Translations under genes and position numbers: made by a program
Notes under the pieces: generated by a model
What the model was told of the DNA's origin: nothing
The model's database searches: none
The model's input: only the letters and a program-made list of their open reading frames with translations
Source of the DNA: Sphingobacterium sp. UBA4616
GTDB taxonomy: Bacteria; Bacteroidota; Bacteroidia; Sphingobacteriales; Sphingobacteriaceae
Assembly: GCA_002386525.1 (NCBI GenBank)
Contig: DGIS01000013.1
Span: forward strand, 46,816 to 110,815
Length of the DNA stretch: 64,000 nt
Direction: 5' to 3'
Part shown: piece after piece, positions 34,486 through 43,543 of the stretch
Position numbering within the stretch: position 1 is the first letter of the stretch
How the letters are laid out: every line of letters starts with the position of its first letter

Positions 34486-35238
34486 TTACCTTTTTTCTAT
34501 TAGAAGCATTTCTGTTCGTTTTATTTGGCCTTTATCTCTCCAGGCATCGTGTCCGGGAATAACCATGTTAATTTGTGGGTATTTTGTCATCAGCCTTGCT
34601 AAGGATGGTTTCCATGATTTTATGTCCCCGTCTGCCGTGAATCCTAGGTCGCGGGCTTCAGCGCTTTTTATAAAACAGCCGCCGTCCAGAATCTTATATT
34701 TGGGAAACCAGATAACCACATTGTCCATGGAGTGTCCGGCACCAAAAAAGTTCACTACAAAAGACTGACCACCGATTGTGTAGATTTTATCGATGTCGAC
34801 AAGATGGGCTGCTTGTGCTTTGTGATTTGCCTTTAATAGATCATTCGTCATTTTTGTTGCGTAGGTGGGAATTCCAATACGGTTGTAATAGGCAAAACCA
34901 CCTGCACGATCTTCATGCCAATGTGTTGCGTAAATAGCAATAACGGGTAAATTATGTTTTTGGTTAATACTGTCCAATAAAGGTTGATATTGTGTAGAAT
35001 CCCATGGAGTGTCGAAAAGGATAACACCCTTTTTTGTGATTAAGTATACAGCATTAGCTGCATATTTGTTGCCTTCAAAGGTATTAAAGGTTGTGTAAAG
35101 ATATAAATTCGAATTGATTTTCTCTATTAGGAGAGGTTTATCCTGCGCATGTATAGATGGGGAAAGAAATAGAAATCCAGTACTCAAACAAAAACTAACA
35201 AGGAGCACACGGATATTAGCCGAAAGAATTGAAATCAT
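34486..35238 (-). CDS. Subclass B1 metallo-beta-lactamase (BlaB-like)
   Basis: A 250-residue periplasmic zinc beta-lactamase with a signal peptide (about 1-31, ending SIHAQ). All B1 zinc ligands are present: His106, His108 and Asp110 (HWHED), His169 (GAGHSMDN), Cys188 (DGGCFIKS, followed by the substrate-binding Lys) and His230 (PGHDAW). The segment RAGGFAYYNRIGIPTYATK is closely like BlaB-type enzymes of Flavobacteriia. B1 enzymes hydrolyse penicillins, cephalosporins and carbapenems but not monobactams. There are no mobile-element signs nearby, so it looks chromosomal. Expression control is not evident. Confidence 0.93.
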   Translation of the reverse strand: MISILSANIRVLLVSFCLSTGFLFLSPSIHAQDKPLLIEKINSNLYLYTTFNTFEGNKYAANAVYLITKKGVILFDTPWDSTQYQPLLDSINQKHNLPVIAIYATHWHEDRAGGFAYYNRIGIPTYATKMTNDLLKANHKAQAAHLVDIDKIYTIGGQSFVVNFFGAGHSMDNVVIWFPKYKILDGGCFIKSAEARDLGFTADGDIKSWKPSLARLMTKYPQINMVIPGHDAWRDKGQIKRTEMLLIEKR

Positions 35239-35309
35239 ATTTTTAATGTTGTTTTATTAACGTTGGGACGAAATGATTATTGCTTCTTCAACGTTTGATT
35301 AAAATGTTT

Positions 35310-35648
35310 TTATGTGGATTGAATAAGATCTCCGCGATAAGGAGTGAATGAATTGATCAGTTCTCCTTCCTCAAGACATTCGCATCCATGAACCAATTGC
35401 GAATAAATGATGCAAGAATCACCTGCGTTTAGGATGCGGTCAACCCCATTAATATGGTATCTGAATTTTCCAGCACTGACATAAGAAATTTGTGTCTGTG
35501 GATGTTGATGAAGTATACCGATGGCCCCCTTTTTAAATCGGACTTTCATCAGCATAAGCTCCTCATTGAAAACGAGTATCTTTCGCATAACTCCTTCGCC
35601 TAAGTCTGTCCATTGCTGATCGTTGTCGTGTAGGAATATTTCGTTCAT
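35310..35648 (-). CDS. Cupin-domain protein
   Basis: A 112-residue single cupin. The first metal-binding motif is visible in GILHQHPQTQISYVSAGKF (about residues 45-62) and the second region in LNAGDSCIIYSQLVHGCE (about 75-92), where His and Cys/Glu are potential ligands. Such small cupins are used as sugar-binding or dioxygenase-like proteins, with substrates not predictable from sequence. It lies 71 nt upstream of the metallo-beta-lactamase on the same strand and could be co-transcribed, with no known functional link. Confidence 0.82.
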   Translation of the reverse strand: MNEIFLHDNDQQWTDLGEGVMRKILVFNEELMLMKVRFKKGAIGILHQHPQTQISYVSAGKFRYHINGVDRILNAGDSCIIYSQLVHGCECLEEGELINSFTPYRGDLIQST

Positions 35649-35844
35649 CTAATTGTTGTTTTTATGAATGCTTTGAGCGTAAAATGCTTTGTTTTTCAAT
35701 TATAGTAAATAAATATGAATTTGTGACCTACATATAAATTGCGCGCAATGGTATTTGATTAAAGATGGATAGAATTTGTGTTCAAATGATTCAAATAAGG
35801 GAAAAAACAGTTATTTTGCGTTGGTGCAATTTGGATATCCAAGT

Positions 35845-37758
35845 ATGAATTATTTCGACGAACTTATCACTTTACTACGTGAAGAACAACAATTTGACAG
35901 ATTACAGCACGAGACTTTGTTATTGAAAAGTAGCTTAAATGAACGACGGATGCAAGGTGTTACCTGGTTTCCGGTTCAAATAATCGATATGGAGCTTGGA
36001 AGAGGGGATTATTTATCTGTTAGTTTAAACAGGACCAACCATTATGACATCGATCACAAATTTCGTTTCGGTATGCCAGTATCCTTATTTTCGAATCACA
36101 ACCCCGAGCATGACCGAATAGATGGTATCATATCCTCAATAAATAGAGAGGGGATGCGAATCTCCTTTCGTGTAGATGAATTGCCTGAATGGAGCAGGAA
36201 AGGAAAGCTTGGTATTGATTTATTATTTGATGAGTATTCTTATCGTGAAATGTTCAATGCGTTGCAGAAAGGTCGGGAATTGAGCCAAGATACGAAGCAG
36301 GGAGGTTTCGTACGAAAGTTAATCGGAGCAGAATTGATTCCAATTAAATCCAATGAAGCGTTCTTTGCCCATCCTAACTTGAATGTGAGTCAAAATAAGG
36401 CAGTCCAGCAGATATTGGAAGCAGATACGCTAGCACTTTTGCACGGCCCGCCGGGGACAGGAAAGACAACAACATTGATACAGGCCGTGAAGGCATTATT
36501 AAAACAACACAGCAAACAGCTATTGGTTGTTGCAGCTAGCAACACGGCGGTTGACTTGTTGACGGAACGTTTGGACGCTGCTGGAGTTACGGTAGTAAGA
36601 ATAGGCAACCCTGTAAAGGTTTCTGAGCATCTCCAGGAATTGACACTGCATGCAAAGATTGATAGTCATGCCGCAAATAAGGATATTAAAACACTTCAAA
36701 AACAAGTCCGTGCCTATACAGAGATGGCTCAAAAGTATAAACGGAATTTTGGAAAGACGGAACGAGAACAAAGAAAAGCATTGTTTGATGAAGCTTACCG
36801 GATCAGGAGGGAGGTCGATCAGATTCAAGATTTTATCACCACAGATGTTTTGAACAAAGCAGAAGTCATCACTGCAACTTTGGTCGGTGCGAATCACGAG
36901 GTTATCCGAAATCGTATTTATGAAACAGTCATTATAGATGAGGCTGCGCAGGCACTGGAACCTGCTTGCTGGATCCCGATATTAAAAGCACATCGACTTG
37001 TTCTGGCAGGTGATCACAATCAATTGCCGCCCACAGTAAAATCTTGTAAACTATCTCGTGATGGTTTGAGCCACACATTATTCGAAAAGCTAGTGGAACG
37101 TAATCCACAATTAGTTTCTTTGCTGGATATACAATATCGAATGAACGAGAAAATTATGCAATACCCTTCCATGGCTTTATATAATGGTTTATTGAGGGCC
37201 GATAGCGCAGTCGCACATTGGAGCTTAGAAGAAGATTCTGAGCCGGTGGTATTTATTGATACAGCGGGAGCAGGGTTTGAAGAAACGGAAATCGACGGCG
37301 CAATCTTCAATGTAGGGGAAGCCCATTTTCTAGCTGCTCATCTGAGCGTTCATATGGGGTCGTGGACAGCTTCCTTGATAAATAACGGGTTTTTGAGTGT
37401 TGGGGTAATTGCACCTTACCGCAAACAGGTCTCTTTACTGCATGAAGTATTTAAGGAGGATGAGAGAATGAAACCTTTCGTTGATTTCATTAAAATACAG
37501 ACAATCGATAGTTTTCAGGGCCAGGAGAAAGATGTTATCTATATTAGTTTGACGCGAAGCAATGCCCAGCAGCAGATTGGTTTTTTGTCTGATGTGCGTC
37601 GGATGAATGTTGCAATGACTAGGGCGAAGAAGAAACTGGTGGTAATAGGGGACAGTGCCACAATTGGTTCACATCCTTTCTATCGTGAATTTATCGCCTA
37701 CACCGAAGCGATTGGACATTACCACAGTGTTTGGGAATGGGATATTTCAGCGATATAA
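35845..37758 (+). CDS. UPF1/IGHMBP2-like SF1 helicase
   Basis: A 637-residue superfamily 1B helicase from the ATG at 35845 (an upstream ATG at 35776 would add 23 residues of no family likeness). Motif I is HGPPGTGKTTT, motif Ia is VAASNTAVDLL, motif II is VIIDEAAQALEP, motif III is LAGDHNQLPP, motif IV/V covers DSFQGQEKDVIYISLTRSN and motif VI is VAMTRAKKKL. The N-terminal ~150 residues form the beta-barrel-like OB domain of the SMUBP-2 type. It probably unwinds RNA or DNA 5' to 3'. A stand-alone gene with its own terminator. Confidence 0.92.
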   Translation: MNYFDELITLLREEQQFDRLQHETLLLKSSLNERRMQGVTWFPVQIIDMELGRGDYLSVSLNRTNHYDIDHKFRFGMPVSLFSNHNPEHDRIDGIISSINREGMRISFRVDELPEWSRKGKLGIDLLFDEYSYREMFNALQKGRELSQDTKQGGFVRKLIGAELIPIKSNEAFFAHPNLNVSQNKAVQQILEADTLALLHGPPGTGKTTTLIQAVKALLKQHSKQLLVVAASNTAVDLLTERLDAAGVTVVRIGNPVKVSEHLQELTLHAKIDSHAANKDIKTLQKQVRAYTEMAQKYKRNFGKTEREQRKALFDEAYRIRREVDQIQDFITTDVLNKAEVITATLVGANHEVIRNRIYETVIIDEAAQALEPACWIPILKAHRLVLAGDHNQLPPTVKSCKLSRDGLSHTLFEKLVERNPQLVSLLDIQYRMNEKIMQYPSMALYNGLLRADSAVAHWSLEEDSEPVVFIDTAGAGFEETEIDGAIFNVGEAHFLAAHLSVHMGSWTASLINNGFLSVGVIAPYRKQVSLLHEVFKEDERMKPFVDFIKIQTIDSFQGQEKDVIYISLTRSNAQQQIGFLSDVRRMNVAMTRAKKKLVVIGDSATIGSHPFYREFIAYTEAIGHYHSVWEWDISAI

Positions 37759-37759
37759 C

Positions 37760-37793
37760 GCATGAAGCCACTTTCTAAAAAGTGGCTTCATGC
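37760..37793. terminator. Bidirectional terminator hairpin
   Basis: Perfect 15-bp stem GCATGAAGCCACTTT / AAAGTGGCTTCATGC with a CTAA loop between the convergent helicase and acyl-CoA dehydrogenase genes. Confidence 0.75.
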
Positions 37794-37844
37794 AATTTAC
37801 TTGACCTCGCTAAAAACGGTTGATTTAGTTAGCACAGCCCTTGA

Positions 37845-39365
37845 TTAAGAAGTGAACTTCATCCAATCTGTGTTATCGTCATAGTTCAACAGGGGTTCCG
37901 CATTATTATTATTTGATAATTGGCCTACAAACATATAAATATCCATGCTAACATGCTGACGTGTTATTTCTGTCATCTTATCATTGAAACCTGCATTGTT
38001 AATCTGTAAAACATATTGAAAACAAATGACGCGGGCGATTATCTTTCCAAGGGTCACCAGTTCACGCTGTTTTGCCTGGAGGGGGAAATCAAAATTTAAA
38101 ATTGATGAGAAAAATGGTGCCGCGAATTCAGTTCCGCTATATTTTTTTAAGAAAGACAATAAATTACTTTCTTTAGTTTTACGCATAAGTTTACCTATGG
38201 CTTCGGCGACTTGCGAATAAAGCATCTCATTTGATCCTTCAAAGATTTGGAAAGGTCTGCTGTCAATGAGGCCACGGCCTGCAACATGGTCCAATCTGTA
38301 ACCATTTGCGCCTGATAATTGCACACAAATTTGTGCAGCTTCATGCATTAAGTCTGTCACAAACGCTTTCACACTATTGGCATCTACACCATGAGCGGAA
38401 AGGTCGTTATTGATGGAACTGATCGATACGCTATATGAACACATTGCCGAACACAATGTAAAGGCCGCCTGTATGCGCGACAACTGAAACTTAACTGAGT
38501 CTAATTCATTTAAACTAATACCCGCGACGCGACGTTCTGAACAATGCTTCATGGCTTCATCCAACATGCGTTTTATAAAGCCCATACCCATGCCTGGGAA
38601 TTGCAGTCTGCTGCGGTGAAGCGTATCTAGCATCAATTTAATCCCTGTGCTCTCAGGATTTAGTTTGTGATTCGTAGGAACATTGATGTCGATGTCATTA
38701 ACACCGTAGGGGATTGCGTATAGGCCAAGGCTATTGTATTTTTTTGTGACCACTATCTTTTGTTCTTCCGCAGCATTCTCCGTTACAAAAAAATCTATAT
38801 CCCTTACCAGTTCTCCTTTTTCATTTTTCTTACGTGCAGTCACGAGCCAAAAATCTGCCGCACCAGTAAGACCCTGCCAGTGTTTTTCACCCTTTATAAA
38901 ATACTTATCATCCTTTTGTTGATAAGATGTTCGCATATTGAGGGCGTCACTGCCGTAAGCTTGTTCGGTAATCATTAGTCCTCCCATGGCTTGATTTTCC
39001 AAAAATTGATGGAAAACCTTCTCCTGAAGTAATGTGTCGCCATATTTAGCGAAAGGCTCCAAAAATAAAGCAATGTTAATACCGAAGATCAGAGATAGCG
39101 ACAATGACTCATAAGAAGCGGCTGCAAGCACACCCAGACATTCTTTTACATGAAGGCCTCGACCACCGTGATGTTCGGGGATAGCAACCGATAAGGGCTG
39201 CATTTTCATGATTTCAGCCAAAAACTCAGGCGGTAGCCCGCGCGTTAGACTGATCGAGTTGTAATCATATTCTTTATGGAATAAGCTTGATAGCCTCGTT
39301 TTGAAATCCGCAATAAACAAATCGAAATCTTGGGTTATATTGTTGTGTTCTGAAACCTTAAGCAT
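37845..39365 (-). CDS. Acyl-CoA dehydrogenase family protein
   Basis: A 506-residue flavoprotein of the acyl-CoA dehydrogenase fold. The N-terminal helical domain contains IPEHHGGRGL, the middle beta-domain contains GLMITEQAYGSDALNMRT and KGEKHWQGLTGAADFWLV, and the C-terminal helical domain contains FEGSNEMLYSQV in the usual FAD/substrate region. It is about 120 residues longer than the basic ~385-residue enzyme. The gene is not with other beta-oxidation genes, so its substrate is unknown. An AraC regulator lies 178 nt upstream on the same strand and may control it. Confidence 0.85.
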   Translation of the reverse strand: MLKVSEHNNITQDFDLFIADFKTRLSSLFHKEYDYNSISLTRGLPPEFLAEIMKMQPLSVAIPEHHGGRGLHVKECLGVLAAASYESLSLSLIFGINIALFLEPFAKYGDTLLQEKVFHQFLENQAMGGLMITEQAYGSDALNMRTSYQQKDDKYFIKGEKHWQGLTGAADFWLVTARKKNEKGELVRDIDFFVTENAAEEQKIVVTKKYNSLGLYAIPYGVNDIDINVPTNHKLNPESTGIKLMLDTLHRSRLQFPGMGMGFIKRMLDEAMKHCSERRVAGISLNELDSVKFQLSRIQAAFTLCSAMCSYSVSISSINNDLSAHGVDANSVKAFVTDLMHEAAQICVQLSGANGYRLDHVAGRGLIDSRPFQIFEGSNEMLYSQVAEAIGKLMRKTKESNLLSFLKKYSGTEFAAPFFSSILNFDFPLQAKQRELVTLGKIIARVICFQYVLQINNAGFNDKMTEITRQHVSMDIYMFVGQLSNNNNAEPLLNYDDNTDWMKFTS

Positions 39366-39543
39366 CTTTAAAATATAAAATCAAATGATGGACCAATGTC
39401 GATCGAAACAAAAAGAAGAAAGAGTATCTACTGAACTAAACTTCTCTTTTGCTGCAATCACTCACACAAAATTAACTGCAATCAATTTGATTCGCTTGTG
39501 TACTTGCGTATAAAAGATAGGACAAATCGTGCATATTGAAAAT

Positions 39544-40416
39544 CTAAGTCGCTCTGTTTCGATAAGAAGTAGGAGAAACACCAACAATTTTTTTGAAAAG
39601 GCGTGAGAAATAAGAAGGATCAGAAAAATCCAATTCATAACAGATATCCGCAATGCTTTTGGTGGATTCAAATAATAAAAATTGACTGTGCATAATCAGC
39701 ACTTCAAGAATGAGTTCTTTGGAAGATTTTTTGAAAACCGAAAATACACAGCGATTAAGGTAGTTTGTAGATACTGCGAGTTTGTCCGCATAAAATGCGA
39801 TACTTTTTTGCTTTTTGAAATTTTTGTGTACAAGTTGTTTGAACATCATTGCAATTTCCTGCCTCCGATTGAGCGCTTGATTAGAGGAAGAAAGTTTGAT
39901 GATTTTTAGAATTGCCGATTTTAATAAATTTTCAAACAATTCTTTATAAGGTAATTCTGAAAGCAGTTCGTTATACAGCAGTCTAAAAAGTTCCTGTAGA
40001 TCGAAACTATCTTGTACTGTTAAATTAAGTAATGGTGAAATATTAAAGATATTCAAAATCTCCTGTTCCCTGAAAATGGAAGTCATCGCATTGTCGTTAA
40101 TCAAAACGCAATGTCCTTTCGCAGATTTATCAACAGACTTTATAGTTGAGATATTGCCGTAATTGCTAATAAGAATTGCGGGAGCCTGTACAACATATTC
40201 TTTGGCGCCGATCTGATGTTTAAAATATCCTTCGGTAATATGAACAAGGAGGTTGTAACCCAAGAAAATAGGTGGCGTTGGAAATTTAATATAAGGTGCA
40301 ATTTCACTTAGCTGAAATATCTTGATCGGTGATTGTTGATAGCGGAGATGCTCCAGACTACCAGTCATAAAACGATCTACAAATTCACCTGCATTTATCT
40401 GTTTTTCCATGATCAA
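39544..40416 (-). CDS. AraC-family transcriptional regulator
   Basis: A 290-residue regulator with an N-terminal cupin-like sensing region (about residues 30-140, LGYNLLVHITEGYFKHQIGAKEY in parts) and a C-terminal AraC DNA-binding domain (about 190-290). The two helix-turn-helix units are visible: AFYADKLAVSTNYLNRCVF and the signature IADICYELDFSDPSYFSRLFKKIVGVSPTSYR (in parts: IADICYELDF, DPSYFSRLFKK, GVSPTSYR). Start at 40416, or at ATG 40410 two codons later. Its target may be the adjacent acyl-CoA dehydrogenase gene (inference). Confidence 0.9.
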   Translation of the reverse strand: MIMEKQINAGEFVDRFMTGSLEHLRYQQSPIKIFQLSEIAPYIKFPTPPIFLGYNLLVHITEGYFKHQIGAKEYVVQAPAILISNYGNISTIKSVDKSAKGHCVLINDNAMTSIFREQEILNIFNISPLLNLTVQDSFDLQELFRLLYNELLSELPYKELFENLLKSAILKIIKLSSSNQALNRRQEIAMMFKQLVHKNFKKQKSIAFYADKLAVSTNYLNRCVFSVFKKSSKELILEVLIMHSQFLLFESTKSIADICYELDFSDPSYFSRLFKKIVGVSPTSYRNRAT

Positions 40417-40514
40417 TTTATATAAAATTTAGCGCACCACGGTTTTGAAATATTACTCATTGCTTCATTTAGAAGTGGTGTCTAAATAATATTCCAAAGG
40501 TAGTGGGATAAAAA

Positions 40515-40865
40515 TTATTTTCTTAAAATTTTTTCCATGGGTTTACCTTTAGCTAATTCATCAATTAATTTATCGAGATAACGAACTTTTTGAACCAACG
40601 GGTCTTCAATCTCTTCAATCCGATAGCCACAGATGACACCCTTAATCTTCGATAAATTCGGGCTTAAACATGGCGCATGTTCAAAGAAGTGTTCAAAGTC
40701 AGTTTTATCCGCAATTAGCCGCTTTATCGATACAGGATTATAACCGGTTAACCAAAATATAATTTCGTCGACCTCCTCTTTGGTGCGTCCTTTTCTTTCA
40801 GCCTTTTGTATATAAAGCGGATATACGCCGGCAAATGTCATACGATATATTCTTGTATTATCCAT
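40515..40865 (-). CDS. DUF2200 family protein
   Basis: A 116-residue protein matching DUF2200: the opening [23 protein letters not shown], the WLTGY motif and CGYRVEEIEDPLMQ-like segment (here [17 protein letters not shown]) are family hallmarks. DUF2200 proteins are small cytosolic proteins of unknown function, found widely in bacteria. Monocistronic between the AraC gene and the region upstream of the ThiF gene. Confidence 0.88.
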   Translation of the reverse strand: MDNTRIYRMTFAGVYPLYIQKAERKGRTKEEVDEIIFWLTGYNPVSIKRLIADKTDFEHFFEHAPCLSPNLSKIKGVICGYRIEEIEDPLVQKVRYLDKLIDELAKGKPMEKILRK

Positions 40866-41211
40866 TTTTTATAAGTTGATATTATTAAAGGTATTCATTT
40901 TAAATAAAATAAAAGGATTGAAGATTACTGAAGCAAATTTTAAAGCTAAATAATTTTTCCAGTGGTCTTTTTAATAGCGAGCAATCGATTTGGTCGGTGC
41001 AAAACACCATGATTGAAAGCGCTTTCAGTTTCTTTTAATATTTTTGATGCTTTATATTTTTTACTCGGAAATAATAAAGATAGTCGAAGAAGTAATGTTG
41101 GAGGTCTATGTAAAACATGGCCTTTTAGATCTCTTGTCGAATAAATGTGAGTATGTATATCGTAATTTTATATACTATAATTCTATCTTTATGGCGGTAA
41201 AAAATGGATAA
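40866..41211. promoter_or_regulatory. Regulatory region upstream of the ThiF gene
   Basis: A 346-nt AT-rich gap. It contains a perfect 14-bp palindrome TGAAAGCGCTTTCA (41014-41027) that fits the LacI/GalR-family (cre-like) operator pattern, and a near-consensus -7 element TATCTTTA (41183-41190). A seven-codon ORF (41191-41211) ends exactly before the ThiF ATG. No other gene is visible. Confidence 0.45.
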
Positions 41212-41961
41212 ATGGATTTAAGATATATTCGTAATAGCATACATATCACAGAAGAGGAACAGCAGCTTATCAAAAACTTTCCAGTGTTAATAGCAGGATG
41301 CGGAATAGGAAGTTACATCGCGGAATGCTTGTTACGAATGGGATTCGAAAATTTAACAATCGCTGATGGTGATGTTGTCGAATTGAATAACCTAAATCGA
41401 CAAAATTATATCAACAGCGACATCGGTATAAAAAAGGTAATTGCATTAAAGAATCGTTTGCAGGCAATTAATCCAGAAGCTAAAATTAGTGTTTTTCCTG
41501 AATTTATTAATCAGGATAATTTGTATGGTATCGGTCTCAATCATAAGGTAGCGATAAATGCGTTGGATTTCTCCTCGAATATTCCCTTTATTTTTGACCA
41601 ATATATGTCTGAAAGAGAGATACCCGTTGTGCATCCTTACAATTTAGGCTGGGCGGGGTTTTTAACTGTACTTCCGCCTAATGGTCTTAACCTAGCGTCA
41701 TTAAAAAGGGCACACCAAACATTTGAGTTAAACGTTGGTGAATTTATCGTAGACAGTTTAAAAGCAAGACGTATAGAGACAAGTTGGTTAGAAGAATTTT
41801 TGAAAGAATATGGAAAAATAGCCTTAATATCCCCCCCGCCGCAGTTATCATTAGGTTTATATATCTTATCGGGGATGGTTAGTCATATCATTTTCAATTT
41901 TGCAACGCGAAAATCTGTAAAATACTTTCCAGAATTTTACTATTTATCGATGATTGAATAA
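41212..41961 (+). CDS. ThiF/E1-like adenylyltransferase
   Basis: A 249-residue member of the ThiF/MoeB/HesA/E1 superfamily. The nucleotide-binding motif is VLIAGCGIGSYIAE (about residues 26-38), the acidic strand end is IADGDVVELNNLNRQ with the conserved N-x-x-R-Q, and a lysine follows in GIKKVIALK. The CxxC zinc ligands of MoeB/ThiF are absent and no obvious acceptor cysteine follows the adenylation site, so it may adenylate a carboxylate without forming the usual thioester. A GNAT gene follows at 114 nt on the same strand. The substrate, possibly a peptide C-terminus or a small acid, is unknown. Confidence 0.82.
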   Translation: MDLRYIRNSIHITEEEQQLIKNFPVLIAGCGIGSYIAECLLRMGFENLTIADGDVVELNNLNRQNYINSDIGIKKVIALKNRLQAINPEAKISVFPEFINQDNLYGIGLNHKVAINALDFSSNIPFIFDQYMSEREIPVVHPYNLGWAGFLTVLPPNGLNLASLKRAHQTFELNVGEFIVDSLKARRIETSWLEEFLKEYGKIALISPPPQLSLGLYILSGMVSHIIFNFATRKSVKYFPEFYYLSMIE

Positions 41962-42074
41962 CTATTATTTAGTATAAAAATAGTAGATAGTATTACACTT
42001 TCGCGTATTATTGACTTCGCTGCACAATGTTATAAGGAAAGTCCTTATTTTTATTGCTCTTGAATACCATCTAC

Positions 42075-42758
42075 ATGAATTGGGCATCTGATAATTATTA
42101 TTTCACTAAACTTAAAAAGAACGAGCTTTTTGAACTTATTCATTTTTATTTAAGGACTACAGCTGAATATTTTAATCTGAATGATTCGCTTAATGAAGAA
42201 TACACATATCATTACAAGAATTTGTTGGGGGAGGATTTGAGTTTTTTTGACAGTTCAATTTATTATGTGCTCCGTGACAGAGAAAAACACAATATTGTTG
42301 CATCCATACGCATAACCTACTGGGATAGAGAAACGATATTACCTATTCAAAAGTTATTTTCAGTGACTGAAGAAGACCTTTTGTCGCAAAATGTAAAACA
42401 TTATTGGCATATCGGCCGTTTTATTATTTCAAAAAGGATTGAGTGCAAGAGGATTAGTATTTTAAAGAAAATGCTCTTTGATGCATTCTTCCCGCCTTAT
42501 TTTCTAGAACAAGGCCTAATAATTGCTGAGTGTGACAAAAGATTGGCTAACACCTTATTAAAGCTTGGTGTGCAATCTCATGAGCTTGGAAGTCCAATTA
42601 TGTATCTGTATTCAGAGACCTTGCCTATTTATATTAGAACCGAATGGCTTGATTTTTTTATTAAAAAAAATAACGCTGCGCAATATTCTATAAATAATAG
42701 TGAAGATTCAATTCGTTTCGCTTTAAAAGCAAAACAAATGTTTTTTTTTGATAACTAA
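42075..42758 (+). CDS. GNAT-fold protein resembling LuxI/FeeM N-acyl synthases
   Basis: A 227-residue protein from ATG 42075 (a TTG at 42054 is possible). It has features of the GNAT branch that includes acyl-homoserine lactone synthases and N-acyl amino acid synthases (FeeM): a YYVLRDREKHNIVASIRIT strand pair (about residues 70-90) and WHIGRFIISKR (about 114-124), equivalent to the E-x-x-R-F-x-V motif of LuxI. The canonical acidic residue before the arginine is replaced (HIGR). Context is a ThiF-like enzyme upstream and a LuxR-type regulator converging 23 nt away. Acyl transfer to a small amine is a reasonable inference, but the product is unknown. Confidence 0.6.
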   Translation: MNWASDNYYFTKLKKNELFELIHFYLRTTAEYFNLNDSLNEEYTYHYKNLLGEDLSFFDSSIYYVLRDREKHNIVASIRITYWDRETILPIQKLFSVTEEDLLSQNVKHYWHIGRFIISKRIECKRISILKKMLFDAFFPPYFLEQGLIIAECDKRLANTLLKLGVQSHELGSPIMYLYSETLPIYIRTEWLDFFIKKNNAAQYSINNSEDSIRFALKAKQMFFFDN

Positions 42759-42781
42759 TGTGACAGTAACAATCTCGTTTG

Positions 42782-43543
42782 CTAGAATAGCGATAATTCG
42801 ATCGCCAGTGCTGTCGCCTCGGTAATGCTCTTCACCTTTAGTTTTGAGAATATTTGCTTTTTGTGAAATTTAATGGTATCTATAGAGACGTACAATTTAG
42901 CTGCAATTTGTTCCATTGTAAATCCTTGTACTGAAAAAAGAAGGATGTCTTTCTCACGTGGCTTTAGTTTGATGTGTGGGGACTCTACCCAAAGATCAGT
43001 CTCTAAATTATATTCAAACTGTTTACCGGCGTTGTCCGACTTAAACTTAATATTTCCGGCACTGGCATGTGAGGATATAGAAACTACACAAAGTGCTATC
43101 CAAGGGTTGGAAAATTTGTCCAATAGAATAGGTTTCAGTTTATGATTGATAAGAAGGGGCTTTCCATTCGACTGTTTAAGATGAAAATCATAGGATATTG
43201 AATGCGTTAATTTATCTTCGGTAGGTAAGTTTTCGAAAAATTCGAAACCGACTTCGTTGATTTTTTTTAACAACTGCAAATCTTCCTCTGGAACATTATC
43301 CAAGTAATGCTGATAACCATTTCTTTTAACTTCGGAAGAAGAATTTCCACATAAAAATATCGGATTATCAGAAACGAATATAAAACTCTTTTTAGAATAG
43401 TCGATTAAATATATACTTTGATAAGTTAATTTGCTTAGTGATTCCGCAAAATTAATGTAAGCATCAACGATCTCATAATCATCCTTTGTAAAATCATCCT
43501 TAACATGTACCGGCTTAAAAAAATCTTCAATCTCAACTTTCAT
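42782..43543 (-). CDS. PAS-like/LuxR-type transcriptional regulator
   Basis: A 253-residue regulator. The C-terminal LuxR/GerE helix-turn-helix spans about residues 190-250 (LKPREKDILLFSVQGFTMEQIAAKLYVS and TIKFHKKQIFSKLKV, in parts). The N-terminal region (about 25-165) looks like a PAS fold, with FIFVSDNPIFLCG and NHKLKPILLDKFSNPWIALCVV. It is not the autoinducer-binding domain of proteobacterial LuxR. It is convergent with the GNAT gene. Proteins of this design are common in Sphingobacterium and Chryseobacterium, and their signals are unknown. Confidence 0.85.
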   Translation of the reverse strand: MKVEIEDFFKPVHVKDDFTKDDYEIVDAYINFAESLSKLTYQSIYLIDYSKKSFIFVSDNPIFLCGNSSSEVKRNGYQHYLDNVPEEDLQLLKKINEVGFEFFENLPTEDKLTHSISYDFHLKQSNGKPLLINHKLKPILLDKFSNPWIALCVVSISSHASAGNIKFKSDNAGKQFEYNLETDLWVESPHIKLKPREKDILLFSVQGFTMEQIAAKLYVSIDTIKFHKKQIFSKLKVKSITEATALAIELSLF

